Under the pieces are notes generated by a model that worked only from the letters and a program-made list of their open reading frames with translations, searched no databases and was not told where the DNA came from. From Paractinoplanes rishiriensis (lineage in GTDB: Bacteria; Actinomycetota; Actinomycetes; Mycobacteriales; Micromonosporaceae): 64,000 bases of DNA. Below, piece by piece: positions 1 to 7,487 of this stretch; position 1 is the first letter of the stretch, and each line of letters begins with the position of its first letter. The translations under genes were made by a program, and so were the position numbers. Location: contig NZ_BOMV01000102.1 in assembly GCF_016862375.1 (NCBI RefSeq), positions 1-64,000 on the forward strand, given 5' to 3'.

Positions 1-84
1 TATCCGATCGCTACGGACGGTCGCGGTTCCGTTGGTCGACGTCGGCCCAGCACCGAGGCGAGTCGCCGTTACAGTCTTGCGGTG

Positions 85-648
85 ATGCCAGCGCGAACGG
101 GCCGAATCCTGCTGCTCAACGGCGCCTCCAGCTCGGGCAAGAGCAGCATCGGCAGGGCGCTGCTGCCGCTGCTGCCTGACCCGTGGTTCCTTGTTCCCGT
201 TGACGCGATCGGGGCCATGCGCTCCACCGTTCACACGCGGATGCTCGACGACGCGGAGATCACCGAGATGCTCCGGCGGACTCGTCTCGGCTACCACCGG
301 GCCGTGGCTGCGCTCGCCAGCGCCGACAACGACGTGATCATGGACTATCCGCTCAGCGAGCCCTGGCGCGTGACGGACCTGCTCGAGACGCTGGACGGAT
401 ACGACGTCACCCTGGCCGAGGTCCGCTGCGCACCGGAAGAACTCGCCCGACGTGAGATCGCTCGCGGAGACCGGCCGGCCGGGCTCGCCAGGTCCCAGAC
501 GGCGGTCTACGAAGTCGGCGAGGCCGACATCGTCGTGGACACCACAAGCACCAGCGCCGACGACTGCGCTAAAGCGATCGCGCACGCACTCGACACGCTG
601 TCGTACCCCAAAGCGTTCGACCGGCTCCGGAGCCGCCTCCATTCCTGA
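85..648 (+). CDS. Chloramphenicol phosphotransferase-like P-loop kinase
   Basis: A 187-residue P-loop protein that resembles the chloramphenicol 3-O-phosphotransferase family (CPT, PF07931). The Walker A loop is G-A-S-S-S-G-K-S at residues 13-20. The following F-L-V-P-V-D places Asp40 where the catalytic Asp of CPT sits, and the length matches the family (about 180-190). Family members use ATP to phosphorylate a small hydroxylated substrate. Many genomic copies have unknown substrates, so chloramphenicol resistance is possible but not shown. I chose the ATG at 85; a GTG three bases earlier is equally possible. The gene stands alone, with no partner in close spacing. Confidence 0.8.
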   Translation: MPARTGRILLLNGASSSGKSSIGRALLPLLPDPWFLVPVDAIGAMRSTVHTRMLDDAEITEMLRRTRLGYHRAVAALASADNDVIMDYPLSEPWRVTDLLETLDGYDVTLAEVRCAPEELARREIARGDRPAGLARSQTAVYEVGEADIVVDTTSTSADDCAKAIAHALDTLSYPKAFDRLRSRLHS

Positions 649-882
649 GCGCATCTTTACCATTCCGCCAGGCCAAGATCGAGTGCGCTCTCATGCCGCG
701 ATCCGTCCGCTACGGAGCGTGATGCCGGTTCGCCGGCTCGACTCGCGGACAAGTAGCCGATGAGCGCGAGCGCAGTCCGGGCCGGCCGGAACCGGCGGAT
801 GTTCCTCGATGCGCGGATCGTGGTGGGCGGCCGGATCGCGCGAATGCCGGATCACACTGGCGGGCCGGGCGAAACTAGGCGG

Positions 883-1797
883 GTGAGATCGGCAAGGATC
901 GTGGTGGCGCTGGTGGCGGCGCTGTCGGTGGCGGCGTGCACTGGGCTGGCCAGGGAGCCGGCCGCGGGGCCGGTTCCGTCCGCGGCTGCGCTGCCCGCGG
1001 GGTGGCGGTGGGAGTCGTACGGCGGGATCGAGGTGGGGGTGCCCGCCGAGTTCGGATACGACAATGGCAGCCAGCGGCTGGGCCAGTGGTGCGTCGGGCA
1101 GCGGCGGGCGGACGCCGGCTCACCGCCTGTGGTGGGCCGCCCCGGGCTCGCCACCGCGGCCGGGTGCCCGGAGAGCGTGGACATCGACGACACCGGGCCG
1201 CTGGTGTCCTTGGAGCGGGCACTGGACGAGCCTGCCGACGGGGTGACGCGACGCGGCGACCGGACGACCGTGCGGCTGCGCGGCGTCGCGGTGGTCGTGC
1301 AGGTGGGGGCGGAACTGCGGGGACGGATCGCGGGCACAGTGCGGGTAGTCGACGGCGTCGATCACCACGGCTGCCCGGTGCGGCATCCGATCACGGAGCA
1401 TCCCGGGTACCGGCCGGTGCGGGCGCCCGCCGAGGACGCGGTCACGTCGGTGTCGGCGTGCCGGTACCCGCTGGTGGCGGGCGAGTCGATCATCTCCTCG
1501 TTGCGGCTGGACGGCGCGGCGGCACAGCGGGCGTGGGCCGCGGTCCGCGTCGAGCCGGTCGGCGGCGGCCCGGACGAGCCGCAGAACTGCGCGCCGGAGG
1601 CTTCCTATGGCGACGAGGTGGTCGTGCTGCTGGCCGCAGGTGGCGAGGTCGTGCTGCGCTACTCGGGCTGCGATCACCGGGGCTTCGACGACGGCCGAAC
1701 CGTGCGACGCCTAGGCGTGACCACGGCGAAACTGTTCCTGACTGGCGCGAACACCGTGTTCGCGGGCGCCGGTGTGGCGCTGTTGCCCGGCGAGTGA
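883..1797 (+). CDS. Putative lipoprotein, unknown function
   Basis: A 304-residue protein that starts with a lipoprotein signal: basic N-terminus, hydrophobic stretch, then lipobox V16-A-A-C19, so it is probably acylated and held on the outer face of the membrane. The GTG at 883 is preferred because it puts the signal peptide at the N-terminus; the open frame continues upstream to 760, but that stretch looks non-coding. The mature part has several cysteines (for example in the segments around WCVG, GCPES, HGCP and GCDH), which suggests disulfides in an exported fold. I recognise no family. It has no operon partner. Confidence 0.65.
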   Translation: MRSARIVVALVAALSVAACTGLAREPAAGPVPSAAALPAGWRWESYGGIEVGVPAEFGYDNGSQRLGQWCVGQRRADAGSPPVVGRPGLATAAGCPESVDIDDTGPLVSLERALDEPADGVTRRGDRTTVRLRGVAVVVQVGAELRGRIAGTVRVVDGVDHHGCPVRHPITEHPGYRPVRAPAEDAVTSVSACRYPLVAGESIISSLRLDGAAAQRAWAAVRVEPVGGGPDEPQNCAPEASYGDEVVVLLAAGGEVVLRYSGCDHRGFDDGRTVRRLGVTTAKLFLTGANTVFAGAGVALLPGE

Positions 1798-1900
1798 GAC
1801 GGCGAGAGTGAAACGGCGACGGGACGCGGGGGTTGAGGGCCCCGGGGCGCCGCCGACCGACCGTGCCGGGTCAGCAGATGCGGATCCGCATCGCGGTGCC

Positions 1901-2131
1901 CTACGTGCTGAGCACGCGGACCTTCACGCCCACCGTCGGCAGCTTCACGTCGAACAGCGGGCCGTCCTCGTACCAGAACTGGGTTTTCTCGAACAGGGGC
2001 TACTCCAGGCTGGCGACGAGTTCAGCCACACCGTCGACCTCGGCGACAAACTGGCGGCACCAGTGCGCGGTCGACGGCCAAAAGGTGCCCTCGCACGGTG
2101 CCGGACCGGCCGCCTTCCTGCACTGTCCGGG
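1901..2131 (-). pseudogene. Decayed gene fragment with in-frame amber codon
   Basis: On the minus strand one frame reads protein-like sequence (CEGTFWPSTAHW, then FVAEVDGVAELVASLE), meets TAG at 2000-2002, and continues in the same frame as PLFEKTQFWYEDGPLFDVKL to TGV-type residues and a final TAG at 1901. Upstream the frame closes with TGA at 2132. The aromatic/acidic composition on both sides of the internal stop looks like real coding sequence, so this is probably the 3' end of an inactivated gene lying downstream of lsr2. The C-terminal part weakly recalls the ends of secreted metalloproteases, but I cannot assign it. Confidence 0.35.
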
Positions 2132-2205
2132 TCACTACACCCGGACGAGGATCACGCGATCGGCCGGCACGACATGTGACAGCTCCTTCGCACCGGGCCG
2201 GTGGG

Positions 2206-2547
2206 TTACCGTTTCGCGTGGAAGGCCTCGACGATCGTGGTGGGGATCCGGCCACGCTCGGAGACCTCGTAGCCGTTCTTGACCGCCCATTCCCGGATCG
2301 CCTGGTTCTGGTCCCGGTTCGACCTGGCCGGCTGCACCGGACGGGAACCAGTACGGCCGGTGCCGCCGGTCCGGCCGACACGGGTCGCCACCGCCAGATA
2401 GGGGTCGAGCGCCTTGCGGAGCTTGCCGGCGTTCTTCTCCGACAAGTCGATGGTGTAATTCACGCCATCGAATCCGAACTCCACGGTCCGATCGGCGTCA
2501 CCGCCGTCGAGATCGTCGGTGATAACCGTGATTACCTGCTTGGCCAT
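2206..2547 (-). CDS. lsr2: Lsr2, H-NS-like nucleoid-associated silencer
   Basis: A 113-residue protein matching Lsr2 along its length. The N-terminus MAKQVITVITDDLDG is the family hallmark of the oligomerisation domain, followed by the basic/Gly-Thr linker and a C-terminal DNA-binding domain with the AT-hook-like R98-G-R100 (EVSERGRIP) that binds the minor groove of A+T-rich DNA. The family bridges DNA and silences horizontally acquired A+T-rich genes in actinobacteria. The frame is open further upstream, but the conserved start at 2547 is clear. It lies directly next to the A+T-richer island at 2.6-14 kb, making it a plausible local silencer; actinomycetes often have more than one copy, so whether this is the main one is unknown. 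Confidence 0.93.
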   Translation of the reverse strand: MAKQVITVITDDLDGGDADRTVEFGFDGVNYTIDLSEKNAGKLRKALDPYLAVATRVGRTGGTGRTGSRPVQPARSNRDQNQAIREWAVKNGYEVSERGRIPTTIVEAFHAKR

Positions 2548-3271
2548 ACTGTCGCTCCCGGAATGTCGCCCACCACTACGCACAACTACCTTTGGGCCAA
2601 CCATAGACACGAATGGCAGACGGTTTCAGCGCACCGACCACGCCACACCGGCACGTTACCGGCGCCGGCTCGCGGTTTCACAGACCGTCACGACATCAAG
2701 CTTCCGGGATGCCGGGCGCCGTGCGAGACACCAGCAGGCCAACATCGAGCCAGCCGCGGAAGTGCCACCCGCCGTTGACCGCCGCCGGCAGCAACCGCAC
2801 GGACATGCCGATGATAATGCGCAGTCAGCCGACGAAACTTACTATGGATACCTCCTCTGACGACAATTTGGCCGTCGCTGCGGTTAGTCGATTGCCGGCA
2901 TCGCCGAGTCCTCCCACGCTCGGACTGCGGTCGCGACAACTACGTAGCGGGCGGGGGTCTGTCAACGGCAACCGCATATCAAGGACACGGCATGGACGAC
3001 AAGGTGCTGCTGATCCCGCCGCCTCGGTGGTAGCTCAAGCGATCGATCTGCACACCAGAGCGACCGTCAGCTCCGCATCACCTGCCGCCAACGCAGAACC
3101 TATCGGCGTGATGTTAATCACGTTCTCCCGCCGTTCGCGCTGCCGGAGAGCCGCTAGGACGCCGGCCATGCGCCACCAATGCCCAGGAAGAGCGAGCCCC
3201 CAGGAAGATCATTCGGCCGCAGCCATCGTCATGACAATAACGATCAACTTCAGAGTGGCGATGGATGACAC
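2548..3271. other. Intergenic stretch, no recognised gene
   Basis: This is the upstream border of the A+T-richer island. Open frames of up to 220 codons cross it, but their composition (Arg/Pro/Ser-rich, no motif) looks like chance. A 13-codon ORF at 2992 (M-D-D-K-V-L-L-I-P-P-P-R-W) has an AAGGA six bases upstream, but nothing else supports it. The stretch probably holds the lsr2 promoter at its left end. Confidence 0.4.
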
Positions 3272-3300
3272 TTGACATCGAATCGATATAGATCTACAAC
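3272..3300 (+). promoter_or_regulatory. Candidate promoter of the P450/minigene operon
   Basis: TTGACA (3272-3277), a 17-bp spacer, then TACAAC (3295-3300): a perfect -35 hexamer and a 4/6 match to TATAAT. It is the best sigma-70-type promoter visible upstream of the P450 gene. Transcription would start near 3307, giving a leader of about 225 bases before the P450 start that includes the short ORF at 3354. Confidence 0.45.
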
Positions 3301-3353
3301 ATTAACCGGTACGAACCGACGGAAATCGCCGCGCGGACGCGGAGAAGATTTCA

Positions 3354-3434
3354 ATGTACCTCTACGGGTCGAGGAACGTTGATGCGGTGACATGCCAACT
3401 GCGGCATTCATGGCCTGGGATGAGGCATCCGTAA
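3354..3434 (+). CDS. Candidate 26-residue leader peptide or precursor
   Basis: A 26-codon ORF with a good ribosome-binding site (GGAGAAG at 3341-3347, six-base gap to ATG) just downstream of the candidate promoter and about 100 bases ahead of the P450 start. The peptide begins M-Y-L-Y and ends W-P-G-M-R-H-P, with two Tyr, one Trp, one Cys and two His. Being rich in residues that P450s cross-link, it could be a second precursor peptide. It could equally be a regulatory leader or chance. No homologue is recognised. Confidence 0.3.
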   Translation: MYLYGSRNVDAVTCQLRHSWPGMRHP

Positions 3435-3532
3435 CGAGGCCGAGAGTGAGGCGAATCGGCTGTTGATGAAATCACTTGCAGTTGCTGCACTGAAGCGACA
3501 CTGATTCCATCTGTCATGCACGGGGAGGTTCC

Positions 3533-4693
3533 ATGACACAGGAATTGCTATATGATCCACTCGAACCCGCCACTCTCGAGGATCCATATCCGCTCTATGC
3601 AGAAATGCGAGATAAGGCGCCGGTTCTCTGGCATCCCCAGATGAAGTCATGGATTCTGACCCGCTATCGCGATTGCCGGAATGTCCTGCGCGACCACGAT
3701 CTGTTTGCCCGGGACCGGCGGCGGGTCGGCGAGGAGATACCCGAGTTCCGACAAAGTCTTCAGTCGCTGGACCCCCCGGAACAGGGACCACTGCGAAGCC
3801 TGCTCATGAACTCTCTCCACAGCCGCGACCTCGACGGTATCGGCGTCGGTGCGCGTCAGCAAATCGCGGCCATCTTCGAACGACTCGCCGAACGCGAGGT
3901 GTTCGACTTTATGAGCGAGATTGCCGCGCCCATTGCGTTAACCATCACAGCTGACCTCATCGGTGTGCAGGAGCCTGATCTGCAGGCCTATGTCGCGATC
4001 TCCGAAGGGATCGCGCAGCGCATGGACGCTGGGCTGCGTCCTGAGGCCGCAGCCTTAGGTGACGCTGCTCGCCGCGAGCTGAATCAGTTGGTGGACAGGT
4101 GGTTCGCCGATGTTGAGCGTCCCGGTTTGCTTAACGATGTTCGCCGTTCTGCGCCCCGGGTGGACGTGCCCGACTATTACATCCGCAACACCACTGGCGT
4201 CATGTTCAACGCAAGCTACGGCACGGTCTTCGCCACTGCTGGAAATGTCATGAGTACCTTCCTGCACCGCCCTGGAGCGCTTGAGCAACTACGCGACGAG
4301 CGGCTGCTGACTACAGGCGTTGACGAGCTGATCAGGTTTGATGGACCGGCACAGGGCACCACTCGGGTGGCGACGAGGCGGACGATGATCGGTGACACGG
4401 TCATCGAGCCTCGGCAGCTTGTGCTCACCCTGATGGCAGCCGCAAACCGTGATCCCGAGCAGTTCGCAACCCCCGACGAGCTGGTCCTAGACCGTTCGCC
4501 CAACCAGCACCTCGGCTTCGGCTGGGGCCCCCATTCCTGCGTTGGCGCATTGTTCGGGAGAATTGCGATCAGGGAGCTCATTGTCGGTCTGCACGCCGCG
4601 CCGACAACGCTTCGTCTCGCGGGTGAGCCGACGCGCCGTCGGACCGCCACAGTGCGCTGCATCGATGTGCTGCCTGTGACTTTTCGAAACTGA
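3533..4693 (+). CDS. Cytochrome P450, likely peptide cross-linking (biarylitide type)
   Basis: A 386-residue bacterial P450 with the heme-ligand loop F-G-W-G-P-H-S-C-V-G (Cys336) and the K-helix ExxR at Glu265-Arg268. The I-helix position that is usually A-G-x-E/D-T reads A227-S-Y-G-T231, so the acidic residue of the acid-alcohol pair is replaced by Gly. Other segments that look well preserved are F-A-R-D-R-R-R-V-G and Q-S-L-D-P-P-E. The start has GGGGAGG five bases upstream. The gene heads an operon and is followed by an 18-bp minigene for M-S-Y-D-H; by analogy with biarylitide P450s, it is inferred to form a covalent Tyr3-His5 bond in that peptide, with electrons from ferredoxins encoded elsewhere. 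No ferredoxin gene is nearby. The P450 assignment is firm; the cross-linking role is inference. Confidence 0.92.
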   Translation: MTQELLYDPLEPATLEDPYPLYAEMRDKAPVLWHPQMKSWILTRYRDCRNVLRDHDLFARDRRRVGEEIPEFRQSLQSLDPPEQGPLRSLLMNSLHSRDLDGIGVGARQQIAAIFERLAEREVFDFMSEIAAPIALTITADLIGVQEPDLQAYVAISEGIAQRMDAGLRPEAAALGDAARRELNQLVDRWFADVERPGLLNDVRRSAPRVDVPDYYIRNTTGVMFNASYGTVFATAGNVMSTFLHRPGALEQLRDERLLTTGVDELIRFDGPAQGTTRVATRRTMIGDTVIEPRQLVLTLMAAANRDPEQFATPDELVLDRSPNQHLGFGWGPHSCVGALFGRIAIRELIVGLHAAPTTLRLAGEPTRRRTATVRCIDVLPVTFRN

Positions 4694-4786
4694 TGCGGAC
4701 GGCGCCTCGTCGTCTGGCCTCAGCGGAGGGACTTGTGTGGCCGGTCGTCGACCAAGGTCCAGGTCCCGTGGAGTGCCAACGCGCGG

Positions 4787-4793
4787 AAGGAGG
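4787..4793 (+). promoter_or_regulatory. Perfect Shine-Dalgarno site of the minigene
   Basis: AAGGAGG, a full anti-16S match, ends five bases before the ATG of the 18-bp minigene. It is the strongest ribosome-binding site in the cluster and no other gene starts within 100 bases, which is the main sequence evidence that the pentapeptide is translated. Confidence 0.75.
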
Positions 4794-4798
4794 CAACC

Positions 4799-4816
4799 AT
4801 GAGCTACGACCACTGA
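4799..4816 (+). CDS. Pentapeptide minigene M-S-Y-D-H (candidate RiPP precursor)
   Basis: ATG AGC TAC GAC CAC TGA: five codons and a stop, in the 210-bp gap between the P450 and the MFS exporter. Biarylitide precursors are the known precedent: 18-bp genes for M-R-Y-Y-H or M-R-Y-L-H next to a P450 that joins Tyr-3 to His-5. Here the M-x-Y-x-H spacing is kept exactly, with Ser for Arg at position 2 and Asp at position 4. The core would be Tyr-Asp-His after loss of Met-Ser. The Asp side chain is a new handle: it could be hydroxylated by the TauD-type oxygenase or activated by an ATP-grasp enzyme of the same operon. Unlike the published arrangement, the minigene lies after the P450 gene. The ORF and its ribosome-binding site are seen directly; its role is inferred. 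Confidence 0.72.
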   Translation: MSYDH

Positions 4817-4832
4817 ATGAAATAGTAAACGA

Positions 4833-4866
4833 CGGGTCGGACTCGTTTCATAGCGGGTCCGACCCG
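4833..4866 (+). terminator. Hairpin after the minigene (attenuator or stabiliser)
   Basis: A perfect 10-bp inverted repeat, CGGGTCGGAC and GTCCGACCCG, with a 14-base loop, 17 bases after the minigene stop. No T-run follows, so it may be a partial terminator or a 3' mRNA stabiliser. Either would allow more P450/minigene message than downstream exporter and ligase message, as expected if a peptide precursor is needed in excess. Confidence 0.5.
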
Positions 4867-4903
4867 CCGCAGAGCGTGCAACATCTATAGGCAGCGAGGT
4901 CGC

Positions 4904-6145
4904 ATGTCCACCGTCCCCAGCCGGCAGAGTCCCGATTCGCGCGAATCCACACGCGGTAACCCGCTTCGGCAGCCTGCTTTCCGGTGGTACTTCACCGGTA
5001 TCACGGTGTCGCTACTAGGCAGCGCCATGGCGCCTGTCGCGTTGGCGTTCTCCGTGCTGGAGCACAGTGACCAAACGCTAGACCTCGGCTGGGTGCTTGC
5101 GGCACGCAGCATCCCCCTAGTGACGTTTTTGCTGGTCGGTGGCGCGGTCGCCGATCGGTTCTCGCGCAGCGCCGTTCTCTGGATCGCAAATCTCGGCGCG
5201 GCCACGACCCAGGCCATGGTCGCCTGCATCCTGCTTACTGACAATTACAATTTGGGCTTGATCGTCGCGCTGGAGTTTCTGAACGGGACTCTTACCGCAT
5301 TCACACAGCCAGCCATGCGTGGCATCGTCCCACAGCTCGTTGCCGAGGAGGATCTGCGACGGGCAAATTCACTGCTGGGGTCGGCCCGGAATGCCATCAT
5401 CGTTCTCGGCCCCACCGTCGCAGGCGTCGTCTTCGTGACAGTCGGAGGCGGCTGGGCGATCGCGGCGGACTCGGCGACCTACCTCGTCGCCGCCTTCTGT
5501 ATGAGCCGACTCAGCCTGCCTGCGACGACGATGGACCGCGGTCGGCGCGTTCTGACGGACATACGCGACGGTTGGCGCGAGTTCAAGTCGCTTACCTGGG
5601 TATGGGCGATCGTAGCGTCGTTGAGCGTCACAAACCTTCTGCGTACTGGGATCTTTAGCGTTCTCGGCCCGATCATCGCCGTCGGCACTATCGGCGCCGC
5701 ATCGTGGGGCGTGGTACTCAGCGCCCGAGCCGTAGGTGTCCTGGTGATGAGTGTGGTGATGTACAAGCTCGTAGTCAGGCGACTCATCACGTTCGGTCAG
5801 CTCTGTCTGGGGCTGGGATCATTGCCGTTGATCGCGTTGGGCACGGACACGGGACTGTGGACACTCATCCCGGCCGCAGTGCTCGCCGGTATGGGCTCGG
5901 GCGTCTTCGCTCCGGCTTGGGAGACGACATTGCAGGAGAACGTGCCCAACGCGATGCTGTCCCGGGTTTCGTCGTATGACGACCTTTTCTCCTACGTCAG
6001 CGTGCCGGTCGGCATGATCGTGGCGGCTCCGGCTGGTATTGCGTTCGGCAATGAGCGAGTTGCCCTTGTCGGCGGGTTCGTCTTCCTCCTAGCCACCCTA
6101 CTGCCGCTGCTGTCGCCTTCAGTACGCCGGCTCCGGCACGGGTAG
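4904..6145 (+). CDS. MFS exporter (MFS_3/EntS-like)
   Basis: A 413-residue major facilitator with about 12 hydrophobic segments and the loop 2-3 motif region G-G-A-V-A-D-R-F-S-R. Its pattern (FRWYFTGITVSLLGSAMAPVALAF, then MRGIVPQLVAEEDLRRANSL) is that of the MFS_3 group, which includes siderophore and natural-product exporters such as EntS. The start at 4904 has GCGAGG a few bases upstream. In this operon it is the likely exporter and self-protection protein for the modified peptide. It follows the minigene hairpin by 37 bases and precedes the first ATP-grasp gene by 63 bases. Confidence 0.88.
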   Translation: MSTVPSRQSPDSRESTRGNPLRQPAFRWYFTGITVSLLGSAMAPVALAFSVLEHSDQTLDLGWVLAARSIPLVTFLLVGGAVADRFSRSAVLWIANLGAATTQAMVACILLTDNYNLGLIVALEFLNGTLTAFTQPAMRGIVPQLVAEEDLRRANSLLGSARNAIIVLGPTVAGVVFVTVGGGWAIAADSATYLVAAFCMSRLSLPATTMDRGRRVLTDIRDGWREFKSLTWVWAIVASLSVTNLLRTGIFSVLGPIIAVGTIGAASWGVVLSARAVGVLVMSVVMYKLVVRRLITFGQLCLGLGSLPLIALGTDTGLWTLIPAAVLAGMGSGVFAPAWETTLQENVPNAMLSRVSSYDDLFSYVSVPVGMIVAAPAGIAFGNERVALVGGFVFLLATLLPLLSPSVRRLRHG

Positions 6146-6208
6146 GCGCCGTCGAGGTCAGATGCGGCAGTTTCGCGCGACACCACGACCAATCGAAAGC
6201 GACGGGTG

Positions 6209-7468
6209 ATGACCAAGAAGATCCTTATGGTGGGCCTGCATCAGGGCTACGCTGACATGTTTCGCGAAGCCGACGATCTGGCCCTCTACGTGCTGGAGGA
6301 AGAGGACCTGTATCAACGTGATCCTGAGGCTTACGCGCAGGTCCACGATGACGGGCTGTTGCTGACGCAGTACCAGCAGAGCGATGCCTATCGGGACGCA
6401 GCTGTGGCCTGGCACCGCCAGGTCGGGTTCGATGCGGTCGTACCGGCCTGGGAGTACGGCGTGGACGCAGCCTGGACGCTGGCGGAGTTGCTCGGATTAC
6501 GCTCGCCGGGCCGTAAGGCAACGCAGGCATGCACCGACAAACTGCAGCTGCGCAGGCAACTCGACGACACATGCATCCGCCAACCACGCTGGGCGCAGGT
6601 TTCGAACGTGGAAGAGGTGATGTCTTTCTATCGCGGAGGCGCGATCGTGATCAAGCCGGCGAACCGCCATGCGTCAGTCGGCGTGGTTCGCATCGATCAC
6701 GCCGCGCAGATACCTGACGCATGGCGTCGGTGCACGACAGCAGGTGAGAGCCGCACGGCGGCCAACCGGGACCGGCAGGTCGAATATATGGCGGAGGACT
6801 TCCTAGCGGGTCAGCAGATCTCCGTGGAGAACCTGGTTCGGAACCGCGAGGTTGTCTTCGACAACGTCACACTCATGGCGACCGCCGGTGGGCCGTACTT
6901 TCCGATTCTCGCCGTCACGGTGCCCGCGCCGCTGCCCCCGGCGGAGTACACGGCAGCTATCGCCGCTTCTCATCAGCTGGTGAAGACGCTTGAGGTCGCG
7001 GATGGCATGATCCATTCTGAGTGGAAGATTGTCGATGGGGTGCCCTTCCTGATCGAGAGCGCGGCCCGAGTTCCAGGCGCTTTTACCGCCGAGCTGGCCG
7101 CACGTTCGTATGACGGCTTTAACATGTACGCCGCCCAATCGCGAAGTCTTGCCGGGCTCGACCCGGCGGTGCCGAATGGCGCGTCGTCGATTGCCACGGC
7201 TCGATGGTTCCATCCGCCATCGGGCCGTGTTGTCGCCATCCATGGCGTCGAGGTGCTGGCCACGGATCCGGCCGTGTTTTTGCACCGCATCAAGGTTGCT
7301 CCGGGCGACGAGATCCCCGTTTGTACCGACGGATGGCATCGCGTCGGCTATTTCGCCACCCACCAGCGGACGCCAGCCGAACTTGAGGCCACCGTGGCAC
7401 GGCTGCTCGACGCCGTTGCGTTCGAAGTCGAGCCAGCCACTCAGACGATGTGTATCCCAGCAAGCTGA
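6209..7468 (+). CDS. ATP-grasp carboxylate-amine ligase (first copy)
   Basis: A 419-residue ATP-grasp protein. The central fold shows G-A-I-V-I-K-P-A-N (ATP-binding lysine strand), E-D-F-L-A-G-Q-Q-I-S-V-E (lid and acidic segment) and H-S-E-W-K-I-V-D-G-V-P-F-L-I-E-S-A-A-R (Mg-binding Glu/Asn-type region). Such enzymes form an acyl-phosphate from a carboxylate and ATP, then an amide with an amine. The substrate is unknown; in this context it may join an amino acid or other amine to the minigene peptide, as the ATP-grasp ligase of pheganomycin does with a ribosomal peptide. The ATG at 6209 overlaps the stop of a 15-codon ORF (6162-6209, TGATG), and a GTG lies three bases earlier. It is followed by the oxygenase gene 19 bases later. 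Confidence 0.85.
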   Translation: MTKKILMVGLHQGYADMFREADDLALYVLEEEDLYQRDPEAYAQVHDDGLLLTQYQQSDAYRDAAVAWHRQVGFDAVVPAWEYGVDAAWTLAELLGLRSPGRKATQACTDKLQLRRQLDDTCIRQPRWAQVSNVEEVMSFYRGGAIVIKPANRHASVGVVRIDHAAQIPDAWRRCTTAGESRTAANRDRQVEYMAEDFLAGQQISVENLVRNREVVFDNVTLMATAGGPYFPILAVTVPAPLPPAEYTAAIAASHQLVKTLEVADGMIHSEWKIVDGVPFLIESAARVPGAFTAELAARSYDGFNMYAAQSRSLAGLDPAVPNGASSIATARWFHPPSGRVVAIHGVEVLATDPAVFLHRIKVAPGDEIPVCTDGWHRVGYFATHQRTPAELEATVARLLDAVAFEVEPATQTMCIPAS

Positions 7469-7487
7469 ACGGACAGGAGGTGCACGA

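Noticed and set aside
2992..3033. 13-codon ORF M-D-D-K-V-L-L-I-P-P-P-R-W as a second precursor
   Set aside because: It has an AAGGA at good distance, but lies upstream of the candidate promoter and has no supporting context.
3515..3535. Six-codon ORF M-H-G-E-V-P overlapping the P450 start (ATGA)
   Set aside because: It is formed by the P450's own ribosome site (GGGGAGG) and has no ribosome site itself; it lacks the Tyr-x-His pattern.
4693..4890. 65-codon ORF starting in the P450 stop (TGATG)
   Set aside because: It runs through the minigene region in another frame, has no ribosome site apart from coupling, and its composition is not protein-like.
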